A stretch of DNA of 64,000 nt from Gigaspora rosea (GCA_003550325.1 QKWP01000363.1:23584-87583); one strand, 5' to 3'. Positions 44,716 through 56,950 are shown, counted from the stretch's first letter. The notes: generated by a model from the letters alone, not told the origin. Numbers and translations: made by a program.

Positions 44716-46696
44716 ATGGACCAATTGACATCATCAGGAATTAATAATTTTTCTAATAATTATCAAAAGGGTATTGGCATAGAAAAGGAGGAACTTAAGA
44801 CGCTTGAATTACATCTTAAAGATGACGAGATAAGGGACGCTGCTAGAACGTGTAACGTTGGAAATAGTTATTATTTTGGAATCGGAGTTGAAAGGGATTT
44901 CTGTAAGGCATTTGCTTATTACCAAAAATCCGCAGAGATGGGTGATGCTACTGGAACGTGTAATGTTGGATACTGTTATCATTGTGGAATCGAAGTTGAA
45001 ACAAATATTCGTAAAGCAAACATGTATTACCAAAAAGCAGCAAAAATGGGAGATATATTTGCTCTCGGTAAATGTTATCGTGAAGGAATTGGAGGAGTAG
45101 AAAAGGACGCGAAGAAAGCATTCGAATATTATCTAAAATCTGCGGAGATGGGAGATGTTAAAGGAATAAGACAAGTTGGATATTGTTATCAATTTGGAAT
45201 CGGAGTTCAAAAGAATATACATAAGGCGTTCGAATATTATCAAAAATCTGCTGATATGGGCGATGTTATTGGAATAAATGACATCGGTTATTGCTATCAT
45301 TATGGAATTGGAGTTGAAGAAGATAAATATAAAGCATTCAAATATTATAAAAAATCTGCGGATATGGGGTTTCATATAGGGATATATAGTGTAGGAGATT
45401 GCTATCGTTATGGAATCGGAGTTATAAAGGATAGACGTAAAGCGTTCGAATATTATAAAAAATCAGCAGAGATGGGATACGCTGATGGAATGTACTATAC
45501 TGGCGAATTTTATCGGCAAGGACTTATTGTTAAAAAGGATATAGATATTGCTTTTGAATGGTATTTAAAATCAGCTATTACAGAACAATTTTCTACTGAC
45601 AAAAAAAAAGAATATTTTCATTGGATACCATTTGAAAAATTTGAAAATGTTGAAGAAATAGGCAAAGGAGCCTTTTCTACAGTATTCAAAACAAAATATT
45701 TAAATCACTATGGATCACATGAAGAAGTGGCAATTAAGCTTGTAAAAGATTCCAATAAAAATAGAGAACCTTTTATAAAAGAGGTATTATATTAATATTT
45801 TTTGAATATTATTTTTATTTTTAAAAAATATTTGGTTAAATATATTAATTTATTTTGTTTTTTAGTTGAAAGCCTGCCATAGTTTAAATCAATATTTAGG
45901 AATATCAAGAGATGAAAAAACAAAAGATTACATTTTAGTGCTTAGTTATGCAAAATACGGTTCATTAAGCAAAAACATTATTGATATCTTTAAATTTGAA
46001 TGGAAACTTAAATTAAAGATACTCCGTGATATTATATCCAATCTTGATCGTATTCATTTTAATGGTTATTTACATCGAGATATTCATCCTGGAAACATTC
46101 TGTTGAAAGAAGATTATAAAGCATATATTACCGATCTAGGTTTATCAAAGCCACTTATTGAAAAGGAAAAAGAAGATCGTATTCATGGAGTTTTACCTTA
46201 TATTGCACCAGAGCTCTTTCAAAAACAACCATATACTCGAGCTTCAGATATTTATTCATTCGGTATAATCATGGCAGAAATAACAACTGGTCAAAGAACT
46301 TTTAATGATTATAAATTTGATGTCGACCTCGTAATAAAAATTTGTAATGGACTACGGCCCAAATTTGGACCAGGAGTTCCTGATTGTTATACTGAATTAG
46401 CAAACCAATGCATGTATTCGAATCCAGAAAAACGCCCAACATCTAGAGAAATAATTATTGAACTGAATGAATGGCGAAATATAATTGGAGGTAGAATTGG
46501 AGGTGAAATCGACTCAAAAATTAAAAGTCAATTTTTAGAAAGTGATGAGATTAATAAAAAATTGTCAACAATTAAAGAAAATATAAAAAACGTATATACA
46601 AGCAAAGCTTATAATATAACAGAAATCAACAAAAATCTATCAAAACTGAAAGGTAGTCAAACTGCGAGTATTATAGAAGTTCCTAATCATATTTAA
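44716..46696 (+). CDS. Sel1-repeat / TKL-type protein kinase
   Basis: Exon 1 is 44716-45783 and exon 2 45866-46696, with an 82-bp GT-AG intron in phase 0; 632 residues. Residues ~25-290 hold seven Sel1-like repeats of ~36 residues (G.CYHYGIGVE.D..KAFEYYKKSAEMGD), helical scaffolds for protein binding. The kinase domain follows: glycine loop GKGAFSTVF (316-324), ATP lysine K341 in VAIK, then in exon 2 HRDIHPGN (catalytic D428, N433), DLG in place of DFG (D446), LPYIAPELF (E472) and DIYSFGIIMAEITTGQRTFN. All catalytic residues are present, so it should be active. HRDIHPGNILL and DLGLSKP resemble the tyrosine-kinase-like family expanded in Glomeromycotina. The intron falls just after the glycine loop/VAIK segment. 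A hAT element ends 190 bp upstream of the start codon. A role as a signalling kinase recruited through its Sel1 repeats is inferred; the target is unknown. Confidence 0.93.
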
Positions 46697-47944
46697 CGAA
46701 TCAATTAATATTACTATGTATCGGTTAAGAATTTTAAGTTTTATTATTTGGATTATTAAGCTTTAATGGTAGGATTATTAAGTGTCGTACTTAAGTCTTA
46801 GTAATATTAAATGAATTCTATTATAGTAATCAAAAAATATATTAAATATTGATTTATCATACTAGTTACAAATTTAAAATAGCAATCGTCATCTTATATC
46901 AAAGTTTATCCGCATTCAGATTACAGTTTTGGATATGGCAAACAAAAATAATAAAGTGCAATTTAATTTTATTATTCTCATTATAAGACGTATATCTACT
47001 AAATTCAGCAACGTCAATTAAATATAGTCGTTATGCCAATATCAAATATTAATGAACACATAACTTTTAGAAGGTTAAATTCATATACACACTCATGCTT
47101 ACCAAGCAAACGATTAAAAATTCACGGTACATCGTATAAATATTCTCACCGTCTGTAATTTGAAAATAACGACGATTTAAAAAAAAATATACACCATTTT
47201 CTCATCATGTGAACAAAATGATTAGTTAAAGTGTACATGACACTCGTGACGGACGATAATTTTATAATAGGAAAATAGAAATAAAAAATATATATCGGAA
47301 GTAAATTTTTAATTAGTCGGAAATCGAATAAATGAATAAAGTGAGTTACAATTGCGATAAACAAATCAGTGAGATACAGACCACCTTTTTTCGTCAAAAA
47401 TTTATCATTGATAAAGGTCGCTCAATCATTACTTTATATTAACATATACATAATAAACAATAAATTCTCAACAAGTTTCTATCCGTTCCAAAAAGCAACC
47501 ATTTTATTGCTCGAAGCTTTTAAAACAAATAATCGATGCCTTGATACGAACATAATAAATACAATACATAATAATAATAATAATAATATAATAGCATAAA
47601 AAAAATTATTTCTTGTTGCTGTAAAGCAACTTTCGCTAATGATTCGATAAATTGATTCTGTTGCTGTTGCAACAAAAAATTTAAATTGTATAATCATTAA
47701 AAGGAGAAGCCGATGTAATTAAAGTTGAAGCTTCGGTAGTCAGTTGAATAGAAGTTTTTTTTTATTAGATTTTTTTAGTTGTTTTGGGTGACAAGGTGAA
47801 GATCACGAACAAAAGAAAAATAGTATGCTCAAGCATTTAATTCTATTATATCGTCATTGATGTTGATGCTTGAACATCATCACGATCATTATTAAATCAA
47901 TTGATTGAGATGCTTGAGAACACCCTATGTCGCGCAGGGATCTC
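46697..47944. other. Kinase 3' flank and intergenic
   Basis: 46700-46870 matches (inverted) the 3' flank of the pseudogene copy at 2340-2528. The remainder is AT-rich with an (AAT)n run near 47567-47590. No supported gene. Confidence 0.5.
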
Positions 47945-48055
47945 TATTATTTTCCCGAAAAATAAAATCCTACAAAAATTGACTGGAATTAACCCTAACC
48001 CTGACTTAATTCGGGCTAACTTGTCGGGATTTTGACATTGTCGGGAAAACGATAG
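47945..48055. mobile_element. Short MITE, copy of 55957-56098
   Basis: TATTATTTTCCCGAAAAATA, AATCCTACAAAAATTGACTG, CTTAATTCGGGCTAACTTGT, GACATTGTCGGGAAAACGAT. The same order is seen at 55957-56098, which keeps longer inverted ends. The interior holds AACCCTAACCCTGA. Confidence 0.75.
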
Positions 48056-48245
48056 TATCCGGTCGCGCAACTACCCTAATTGAAACCAAATACTTAGTTG
48101 TTAGTACGTACGCGCTTCAATATTTGTAAAAGAATGAATTTCGAATATAAATTTTGGTACTTTAAAAATAAATTTGTTTATAGCAGATCTAATTTTTAAA
48201 ATAAAGACATTTCAAAAAGTATTGGTGATAAATATAATAAAAAAA

Positions 48246-49265
48246 AGGGGAATTTACAAATAAGGGCCCAAAAACGAAATAATTACAAATAAGGGCCCAA
48301 AATGAAAATAATTACAGATAGAGGCCCGATATTTGAAAATTATTACAGATAAGGGCCCAAAATTATTATGTGCTTTTAAGAACCTATGATTTAGGCCCGT
48401 TTCGATGATTCGAATATGATTGTAATATAGTAACTAATTGTTAACATAAGAAATGTAATAATAACCTATTAGTAATTCGAATATGAATTCAAAGCACAAT
48501 AAAAATGTATATTCGATTCGTCAACCAATTATTTCGCTGTAAATTTATTCTGATACAGTATATTTCTTAAAAGCCTGCTTGCTTATAACAAAATCCATGT
48601 CAAATACAAAATTACAGATCGATATGATTTTACTAACTTAAAAATGTCCATTCGACCCTGGATAGTTATTCTGTCGAATTTCCTTCTCCTTATAAGTTCA
48701 GAACGAACAAACAAAATATGCTGTTGGCTATTTGCTTTACAAACTAAACCAGTTCATACTCTTTTACTATTTCAGCAAACAAGCGCAAAATTAAATACAT
48801 TCATATAGTAAGACTGATTCCTTATGATCCGACTTGTTTAACTTCTATGGAAGCATTCAAAGCATGTGGATCATACCTTGTAAAGTTTACTGTGCCATTA
48901 GTTAAATAAGTACTTCGACCTCGTGATATTTAAATCATTCGTTTTGAAGTAGGGGCCGAGACACCAAAAGCTATTAGGTCACACAGTTAATTTTTCGTTT
49001 TTTTTGCTCAAAATGTCGGTCGGATTTTTATGTTTTCTTTTAATTCTGACTAATGAATAATAACTCTAAAACACCTATTTAATCACGAAATGAGGCATTT
49101 AATCAGAATACCATTATGTTTAAATCGGCTAGCAAATTTGACGGTATATTTAGGCCCTTAATTGTAATAATTTTCAAAAATTGGGCCTTTATTTGTAATT
49201 ATTTTCATTTTGGGTCCTTATTTGTAATTATTTTCATTTTTGGGCCTTTATCTGTAAATTCCCCT
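48246..49265. mobile_element. 1-kb non-autonomous TIR element with tandem ends
   Basis: Ends AGGGGAATTTACAAATAAGG and inverted AGGGGAATTTACAGATAAAG. Each arm (~120 bp) is itself made of four ~33-bp repeats of the form AATTACAAATAAGGGCCCAA plus AATGAAAAT. The interior (~780 bp) is non-coding and contains a MITE-end relic (GTTAATTTTTCGTTTTTTTT, about 48980). Related to 17951-19007. The flanks are A-rich, so the target duplication cannot be read. Confidence 0.85.
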
Positions 49266-49561
49266 AAAATAATACATAGAAAGTTATTTTGAATTCAGTC
49301 TGAATTATGCTTAATTTAGACTGAAATTCAAAACCATACCTTATTGCATTATTTCATAGTCATATAGTATTTTATTATCTTTAATTTTTTATATGTTCAT
49401 TTTACCAGGAGCATATAGTATTAATTGAAAATTAACTCCAAATAGCCTATACCCCAAATATCCTTACTACTGTAATTTAAAATTTTAAAAAGTAAAATAA
49501 AGTTTTAAATTTCTGTTTAATTGAAATGTTGTTAACCCATAACATTTACATTTAACCAATC

Positions 49562-49873
49562 AATCCTGGATCAGTCCAAAAATCAAACCAAATTATAATC
49601 ACGTGATGCTAAACAGAAGAAACTTTAATTTTTTTTGTATCATTATAGACATATTGCTTAGTTACCTGACAGTCAATCCCAGATTAGTCCAAAAATCAAA
49701 CAAATAATGATCACGTAATATCAGACACAAGGAACATCAAAAATTTTTGTATTATAAATAGATACATTACACAGTTACCTGATAGTCAATCCTAGATCAG
49801 TCTATAAATCAAACCAAATAATGATCGCATGATGTTAAACAGACAAACATCAAAGATTTTGTATTATAGATTA
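49562..49873. repeat. Three-unit 113-bp tandem repeat
   Basis: Units start at 49562, 49675 and 49788 (CAATCCTGGATCAGTCCAAA, CAATCCCAGATTAGTCCAAA, CAATCCTAGATCAGTC). Each goes on to a CAAACCAAATAATGATCACG-like segment and GTTACCTGA. An element of three exact periods with moderate divergence. Confidence 0.9.
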
Positions 49874-50184
49874 TTATTAGATTAATAAATATTATTTTAT
49901 ATCTAAAATTATATTATGCTATATAAATTAGCATATTGTTAATAATGAAGTTATAAGAGATTTTTCTTTTAATGCTGCTTGGCTATTTTTTATAGCAACA
50001 TCAACCATTAACAAAAGGAAAAAATTATAATTAATATTTTAATATATATTAATATATTTAGAAATAATTTATACATCACACGTGCGATGCTGTCGCACCT
50101 GCCGTAGTTATTGGATAGGGTTAGGGTGAGGTATGGATTGTGTGTATGGGGAGAGGGGGGTTTTTATAATAAAATTTTGCAAGG

Positions 50185-50320
50185 AATATTTTTTGTTAGA
50201 ATCCTAAGAGTAGTTTCATATACTCAATTTTTAAGTTATAGACGATTTTTGACAAAACGAATTGTTTTGAATTTTTTGATCGTGTAACGTTACGCCTGAT
50301 CTTGAAATTTGATTGGAAGA
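50185..50320 (+). repeat. Dispersed repeat, second copy
   Basis: AAAATTTTGCAAGGAATATT, TTAAGTTATAGACGATTTTT, GTGTAACGTTACGCCTGATC, TTGAAATTTGATTGG. Homologous to 6690-6830 and, inverted, 14350-14500. Preceded by a G-rich tract (GGGGAGAGGGGGG, 50148-50160). Confidence 0.65.
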
Positions 50321-51438
50321 GGGACATATAAGGCGCATCACATGGGGCAATGAATAAATTTATTCATATATTTATTATCTATTGAGATCATATATAATAA
50401 TATTGTTAATGTATAATAGATAAAATGTAAAGATATTTAGCAAAAAAAATATAGGTTTCTTTAAAGTGCATGTCTTGATATTAGAGTTAATAAAAAATTG
50501 ATTAACTGACCAGAAATTTGGAATATCATATAATACAAAATGAAAATCAACTTTGCCTAAAAACATTGTTCTTTATTAATTCTATATTTTATATATAACT
50601 TTATTAACAATTCTATTTTTAAATTATCTTTATTTTTTTTAGCCTCTAAAATCTTCCCAACTGATTGTATTCTTCTTGGGATTCTGAGATTTAAAGCAGT
50701 AAGTATTATTTTATTCTATCTATTTTAACATGTGTTTAGATTTTGCTATTTCTATGATGCTTAATTATTTATTTTTGGTTTACTTCAAAACTATTCGTTT
50801 TGAACACATTATTTTGCAATATAGTTATTATTTTATTTGATATGTATAAGCATTGTATTTTAGTGAACTGGCTTTAGAAAGCCTGATTGTTCATTTGTAA
50901 TTATACATATGCAATTTTCAGTTATTTATAAACTTTGTGCAAATAGAAAAAGGCAGGATAATAATAAAGTAATAAATCACTTATTTTTATCCAACCTTAT
51001 ATTTATGTTAATTTTAATTATTAATCTTCGATATAAGAAATTTAGAGCCAAAATCCATCTATAATAAACTCACTCGATATAAAAAATAAGGTGAGTTTTT
51101 GTACTATATTTAAAATAACATAATTCGGGCTTAGCAGTATAAAGTAATGTAAAAAAAAAATTCTAAAAGTCAGATCATAACCAGTAGACTAAACAATTAA
51201 TCAGCTTCGTTCAACTTACTTAAAATTGGAACAATAGGCTTATAAATACAGAGATATTTAATGCTGAACGTATGAGTATAGATATTGTATGTATGTACAT
51301 ACATATTAGATACTTGAATAATCGATTAGTTGATTAATTAAACATAATCAACTATTCATCGATTTTCTAAACCAGCTAATTAATCGATTACGATTTTCTT
51401 ACTGACTCATAACATGAATACGCACTATATATTTTTGA
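50321..51438. other. Intergenic, nothing firm
   Basis: AT-rich. A single exon-like block at 50642-50698 sits between a pyrimidine-rich AG and a GTAAGT (reading A-S-K-I-F-P-T-D-C-I-L-L-G-I-L-R-F-K-A), but it has no partner exons I can identify. Confidence 0.35.
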
Positions 51439-51446
51439 GGTTTAAC

Positions 51447-52403
51447 TAGGCTGTTAATTGGTCCATCCAGTCCAAAGAATGACGTATGAAACTGGGCGGA
51501 TTGATTATTAGACTAATTAAATGACACATAAGTTGCACCAACATATTAATTATTATGTATTATTACCAGTTATTATTGTAGAATCTATTCAAATTACTGT
51601 ATTAGTAAATCGCCGGATATAAGACCCGGGTCTGTTAAATTCCACCAATTTTAAAACCTTAATAGACCCCGAGTATAGTACATGACCGTGTGTTATATTG
51701 TATAGTATAAAAATTTGAGATGTATATACATTTTGAACTAGATTTTAAAAAGAATCACATTTAATTAAAGAAGATCCTGCGATCTGCACACAGGTAAAAT
51801 ACATAGTGGGTCTACTATCTAGGGGGGATCTTGTATCCGGGCGATTTACGGTACTCGTTTTATTGCATGAAAGCTACCTCTAAGCAAATATTTAAACGCG
51901 TCATTTATTATTCAAACTAGTGATGGTAATGCGCACGAATTTTGAGAATCATGCACATGATTTTTGTAGGTATATTTTTAATGAACTGTAAATATATCTA
52001 GACAAACATTTCATTAAAATATTAGATGATATATCTATTTTTGTTAAAAAAAAAAACCATGTTATTATAATAAAATAGAGATTAAATAAGGAAAACCCGA
52101 TTTAAAGTTTTTAAATTTATAATTGTGCTCATAATCTTAACCAAACAAAATCACAAAAAATTAACTATATATGTTAATTACAATAATTTAATGATAACTA
52201 TATTAGGATAGATAGTTTTATAAGGCTGGCCGATCCTAAGACAGACTGCATCGCAAAAATCGCAGAATCAGATTATATTTTATCTACAATTATCTATAAC
52301 AATGATTTAATAATAACTGATTATTAAGACCAACGGTCATTTCAGTCTGTTCCAAAAAAGACAAGACCGGCCCAGTCCTAGGTCAGACCACTTAACAGCC
52401 TTA
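51447..52403. mobile_element. hAT-like non-autonomous element
   Basis: Ends TAGGCTGTTAATTGGTC and inverted TAAGGCTGTTAAGTGGTC, flanked by GGTTTAAC (51439-51446) and GTTTTAAC (52404-52411), seven of eight identical. It contains a further MITE (51605-51849) and a hAT-like GCGCA/GCACATGA patch at 51930-51962. No coding capacity. Confidence 0.6.
51605..51849. mobile_element. 245-bp MITE nested in the hAT-like element
   Basis: Ends GTAAATCGCCGGATATAAGA and inverted GTAAATCGCCCGGATACAAG, followed by ACCCGGGTCTG and ATCCCCCCTAG-type tracts. Non-coding, internally AT-rich with GC-rich tips. Confidence 0.75.
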
Positions 52404-52719
52404 GTTTTAACGTCAATATTTGCTAATAATAATAAAAATAAATGATAAAAAAAATAAAATAGGTCCGGAATTAGTACCCAACACAACAGCCATCATTATA
52501 TATTATTAGTTTTAGTTCCAATTCTTAAAATTGATTTAAATTGAATTAATTATTAACAATTCTAAGCACACTATTCTAAAATATGGATGATTTGTTTTAT
52601 TAGTGTAATATTACTTTCTTAAAATTTACCTGAACAATTAATTTGAGAATATTATGTATTAGTTCGAATTACAATGATATTGAAAATGTTTAATGCATGA
52701 GAAAATTTCTTCAGTAAAA

Positions 52720-52732
52720 AAATATATATAAA
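52720..52732 (+). promoter_or_regulatory. TATA box of the secreted-protein gene
   Basis: AAATATATATAAA followed by CCCGCGG, about 108 bp upstream of the start codon at 52840. A perfect TATATATAAA in a region otherwise without similar motifs; a core promoter is inferred. Confidence 0.5.
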
Positions 52733-52839
52733 CCCGCGGAAAGCATTTAGATAATTTTAACAATTATCATCTTAACAATCATAATTATAATAATCATAAT
52801 AAATACACAGATAGCACATAACTATTTGTACATAACATC

Positions 52840-53457
52840 ATGAATCAGAAATATACTATTTCATTTACATTGCTTGTACTTTTGTTCTTTATACATGTTG
52901 ATGCGGATTTGTATTGTCTTTATCCTGATCAGCAATGTTTTCCTAATGGTCGAGGATGTAATAATGATTACGGTGGTATGTAATTTTAAAATAATTCTTT
53001 ATCATTGTTGTTCACAAATCTTGAAAAAACTTAATACTTTTTTTTTAATAGATTGTGGTGCTCAAATTGTGGAAGCCTCGTGGGAGATTATGAAAAACCG
53101 CAGGATACACCATTAGCTTGTACATATGAGGCACAAGATCGGTATACATATCTCAAGCTCACGGTTAGTGTTCCTGATTCGGCTGGCGGAGGCCCAGAAG
53201 CACTCGGCCATTTTACATTTTCAGATGACGATGGCAACCATGGAAGAATTTTATATGATGGTCTGTTTCTTAATGGTGTAGAATGTCCTGACGATAATAA
53301 TAAGCCGATAAATAAAACATACACGGCTTTTTGGCTAATTAGTCGTGCTGATAAACCCAATAATGTATGGGCCGACATTTGGGTTTCAATATATTGGGGA
53401 TGTAAAGGGGAAAAGTGTGCTTCTGAAGATGTACACAAACGACTTTGGGTCCCCTAG
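52840..53457 (+). CDS. Small secreted cysteine-rich protein, apparent frame break
   Basis: Exon 1 (52840-52977) encodes a signal peptide (MNQKYTISFTLLVLLFFIHV, likely cut after DADA/VDA) followed by DLYCLYPDQQCFPNGRGC. A GT-AG intron (about 52978-53052) follows. Exon 2 begins D-C-G in the frame of exon 1, but that frame stops after ~20 codons. The neighbouring frame is open for 134 codons (CSNCGSLVGDYEKPQ ... KRLWVP) and is clearly the coding one: balanced codons, higher GC, regularly spaced Cys and Trp. One base missing near 53057-53060 (giving D-C-G-C-S-N-C) or an alternative splice site would join them. The mature protein would be about 155 residues: a short Cys-rich N-terminal part, then a beta-rich domain with GHFTFSDDDGNHG and WADIWVSIYWGC. 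I do not recognise the family; extracellular location is inferred from the signal peptide. The symbiotic effector idea is only a possibility. Confidence 0.65.
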
Positions 53458-55956
53458 TTATTATTTAGTAACAATTGATTATAAAAATTTTAAAATATAT
53501 TTTAAATTATTGCAAAAATTGAATCAGTTCTGGTGATTCTTTTACAAATTAACATCTTTTATTGCTTCATTTTTTAATTCCTTTTACAAAATATACCTTT
53601 TATTGTTTTATTTTTCTGTTACTATATCAGTTTTATTTTATAATTACGACAATTTATAGAATGACTTTTAAAATTATATGGTCTAATTTTTATTATTACA
53701 CTATTTGCAGTAAATAAATTCATAAATAAAGTTAGGTGTATTCGATACGGGCTTATTATTCCATTAAAAAAAAAAGTTATATTATTGTGTTTAAATTTAA
53801 ATAATTAATAATCAATTTTATTCAACGTAAAATTTTTTTTATTTTAATTGTTGATGAAACGATGTTAAGCGAAATGCAATATGCAAGAAAAATTCAAAAC
53901 GACAATATGAGAAACTAGTACGTAAGAAAATGCTATACTTTTTAAGTCTGAGATAAATGTACAAATGCTTTATCGAATATCTCCAATGTTACATAAAAAT
54001 TATCCAGATAGTCTCACGGCCATCCAAGCATATTATTCACGTGACTATGACATAATGCGAATCACTTTAACCTTATTAATCACCATATGGTTTTATAAAG
54101 TGCCATATAGTTTCGTGCTACGTACATACTTCACTAAGTTACATGCTGGAGTTCCCTTGATTAATTTGATATTAATTAGTACATCATTAAAGTAAGATAG
54201 TATCAAGTCAAGATGATTAAAGCATCGTGTACCCATGACTCCGAATAATTAAATTTTAGCCAATCAAATTTGCTTAATTTTGCAAAATTTGATCTTTATT
54301 AGTTGTTCGGGTCCTGTGTACCCTAAACATGTATCCTACGAAAATTGACATTTTATCTATGCCATTTTACTATGCAAAGGTAACCAATTTAGGAATAGAT
54401 AATTTTTTCATCAATTAATAACTGCAAACATGTCAAACTAACCGCAAATCAGTCATCTCAAGTATGCATCCAATTAGAACCACAGTACCAATGCAATTTC
54501 GCAACAAAACTATGCATTCGTTTTGTTTCGAGTATCTCTATAGCAAGAAAGAATGAGAGTGAAAACCTTGGAGATAAATATTGAGCCAAATAAATTTTCT
54601 CGACGATAGAATACAGTATAAATATGAAGAAAAAGCTCAGTAAATTAAATCTTCTCAATACTGGAATTTTTTTACACCGTTACCTTTTTTGTTTTATTGA
54701 GATTACACAAATCTATTCACCACCAACATGATCTTTGAATTAATGGTTGAAGGTTAAACAATTGAACTTCAAATAAATATTTAACTATATAATGATAAAT
54801 GAAGTTATATATAACTTGTTTTGAAATACCATAATTTGATTATCGTTATAGAGAAAAATTCTGATAAGATAATTATAACAGATGAGTCAGCTTGGTCCAG
54901 TCCATCTCTCTCCTTAGCGCTTTTAACGGGTCAGGTCATGACAAATTCTCTCTAACCCAAAAATTTTGGTTAAAAACTTTAGGGTTACAACTGCTTTCAA
55001 AATTTTGACGAAACTTAAGAATTTTCTGATTAAATTACAGAATTGGAATCAATGTAGGCGAAATCAGAATTTATTGATTCTATTTTGGTCAATTTTTTTG
55101 TTGCCTAAAATTTATGAGAACAACTGTAAAGCTTTAAACCCTGCCCAATCCAGAAAAAACCTGGAGTTTAAATCTTTGGCCTCGCTTCGCGTTGTCTTAA
55201 GAGTAAGTAAATTGAGGTAAAGTTTTATTTTCGGTTATCATTATTCATATATAAAGATTAACCTGCCTAAAATTTTAAGTTCCTGTTTACACATCCGTTT
55301 ATAAAATTATTGTGTCATATTAAGATGAAATCAGACTAAAATAAAAATTTGCTTATTTTAATTAGAAATCTATGCATCATAGCTAAATTATTAAGAGTCA
55401 TTTTTTTTTTTTTAGGCTTTTAGCATATAAATCTATCTCCGACAACCTTTACAATGTCTGTCCAATGGATGGTATAAATTTGTTAGTATATTTCAATTAA
55501 TGCAAATAAAATGAATCAAGTGGTAAAGTTTCATGTTTTGCTAGAAAATAATAAATAAAACATTCAACAAAAAAGCTTTTGTGGTTTAAATGTAAGACAA
55601 GCTAAATAAATAACTATGCTAAGTTGTGAAAGAAAGTAATATCACTTTTTTTTAAAATGTTTAAACATTTTTTGTAGTGAGCAATCGGTTAATAATGATT
55701 AAGGATGAATAATGAAATAAATTTTTATAAAAATGCCTACTTTCAATCTATAGTATAAATAGACATAATAATATCCTACATAACTTAATTATATGTTCAA
55801 AATAAGTTATAAAGGCTGTTGGAGAAAATTTGCTTTAACTCAATTTTTTTAACAAATTATAGGATCAAATCACATCGGATATTTTCTATTTAATTTTAGA
55901 GAATTTCTAAATAAACACTAGTGTATGTAACTCGGGTATTAATTAATTAGGGTTTT
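53458..55956. other. Intergenic, no supported gene
   Basis: AT-rich. Open frames at 53965-54195 and 54966-55220 lack recognisable motifs. The latter lies in a region (54900-55210) of higher GC that looks like an old dispersed repeat (ACGGGTCAGGTCATGAC, GGCCTCGCTTCGCGTTG). No RNA gene is seen. Confidence 0.4.
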
Positions 55957-56098
55957 TATCATTTTCCCGACAACACTTTCCCGAAAAATAAAATCCCTAC
56001 AAAAATTGACCGGAACTAATCCTAGCCCTAACCTAATTCGGGTTAACTTGTCGGAATTTCGACATTGTCGGGAAAGTGGTTGTCGAGAAAAACGATAG
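55957..56098. mobile_element. 142-bp MITE with CCCGACAA ends
   Basis: Left arm TTATCATTTTCCCGACAACA then CTTTCCCGAAAAA; right arm CATTGTCGGGAAAGTGGTTG then TCGAGAAAAACGATAG. These are inverted copies of each other; the interior contains CCGGAACTAATCC and CCTAATTCGGGTTAACTTGT. A second copy with shorter arms is at 47945-48055. Confidence 0.8.
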
Positions 56099-56629
56099 GA
56101 TCGTTAATCACTTAATATTTAAAATGAAATCATCCAAATTAATTAGTATCTACAAATTTGGCGTGTCTCTTTACCTAATTTGTTTATGCAATCTTCTTTA
56201 TTCATGCGGTTTATTCTTTTTATACTTCGCATCGTATTTTGTACTATATTTGTGCATACCAAATTTCCTCTTAATACTAGCGTAACTCGCGTTGCTCATG
56301 CAATGCGTTTAGTTAGTATAAATTTTTTTAGTTATTGATCAAATTTTATATAAAATAATTGAGTTTAAGTATAAGCAGGTGTTGTTTGAGAATTAACAGT
56401 ATTTAGGAAATAATTTAATTTTTACTTGATTTTAGTCTATATACATACAATTCTTAAAATAAGTAGCGCAACATTGTAAATATTTTTTTTTAAAAAAACA
56501 TAAAAGAAAATTTATAAAGAGAATAATCAAAATTATAATAAAAAAAATTTTTTTAAGAAATAAAATTTTTTAAAGATAAAATAATTATATTTATTCATTA
56601 TCTGAATTAGTTAAATTTATTACTATCAT

Positions 56630-56950
56630 TTAGTATAGCATGTAGTTTGATTTGATCATTTTTTATTTTTATTTGATTAGATGTAGTATTTTCTGTTTTT
56701 TTTTTTTAGATAAGGGTATTTCATTTTCTTGATAGAATTGTTAGGATTAATTGAGTTATCTATGATTTCAGTTTTTGCAAGTTTGTTTGAATGAATATTA
56801 TTATAATCATCCAAAATTATTATTTCTGAGTCTGAATTTTAGATGTTTCTTAGAATTGTTTTGATGAATAGTTAGAAGCTTTGATTGTTTGATTTGGCAA
56901 GGTTGATAGGTTAAGAGCATCATTAGTATCAGAAATCTTTTTTTTATGTT
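56630..56950 (-). pseudogene. Decayed coding sequence, family unknown
   Basis: The minus strand shows coding-like blocks in shifting frames: KKKISDTNDALNLSTLPNQT, then NSDSEIIILDDYNNIHSNKL, then AKTEIIDNSINPNNSIKKMK, and TENTTSNQIKIKNDQIKLHA. The composition (Asn, Ser, Lys, Ile) is typical of low-complexity parts of AT-rich fungal proteins or transposases. Stops separate the blocks. No domain identified. Confidence 0.3.

Noticed and set aside
50642-50698. Isolated exon with good AG and GTAAGT borders
   Set aside because: No neighbouring exons could be joined in frame and the encoded 19 residues match nothing I know.
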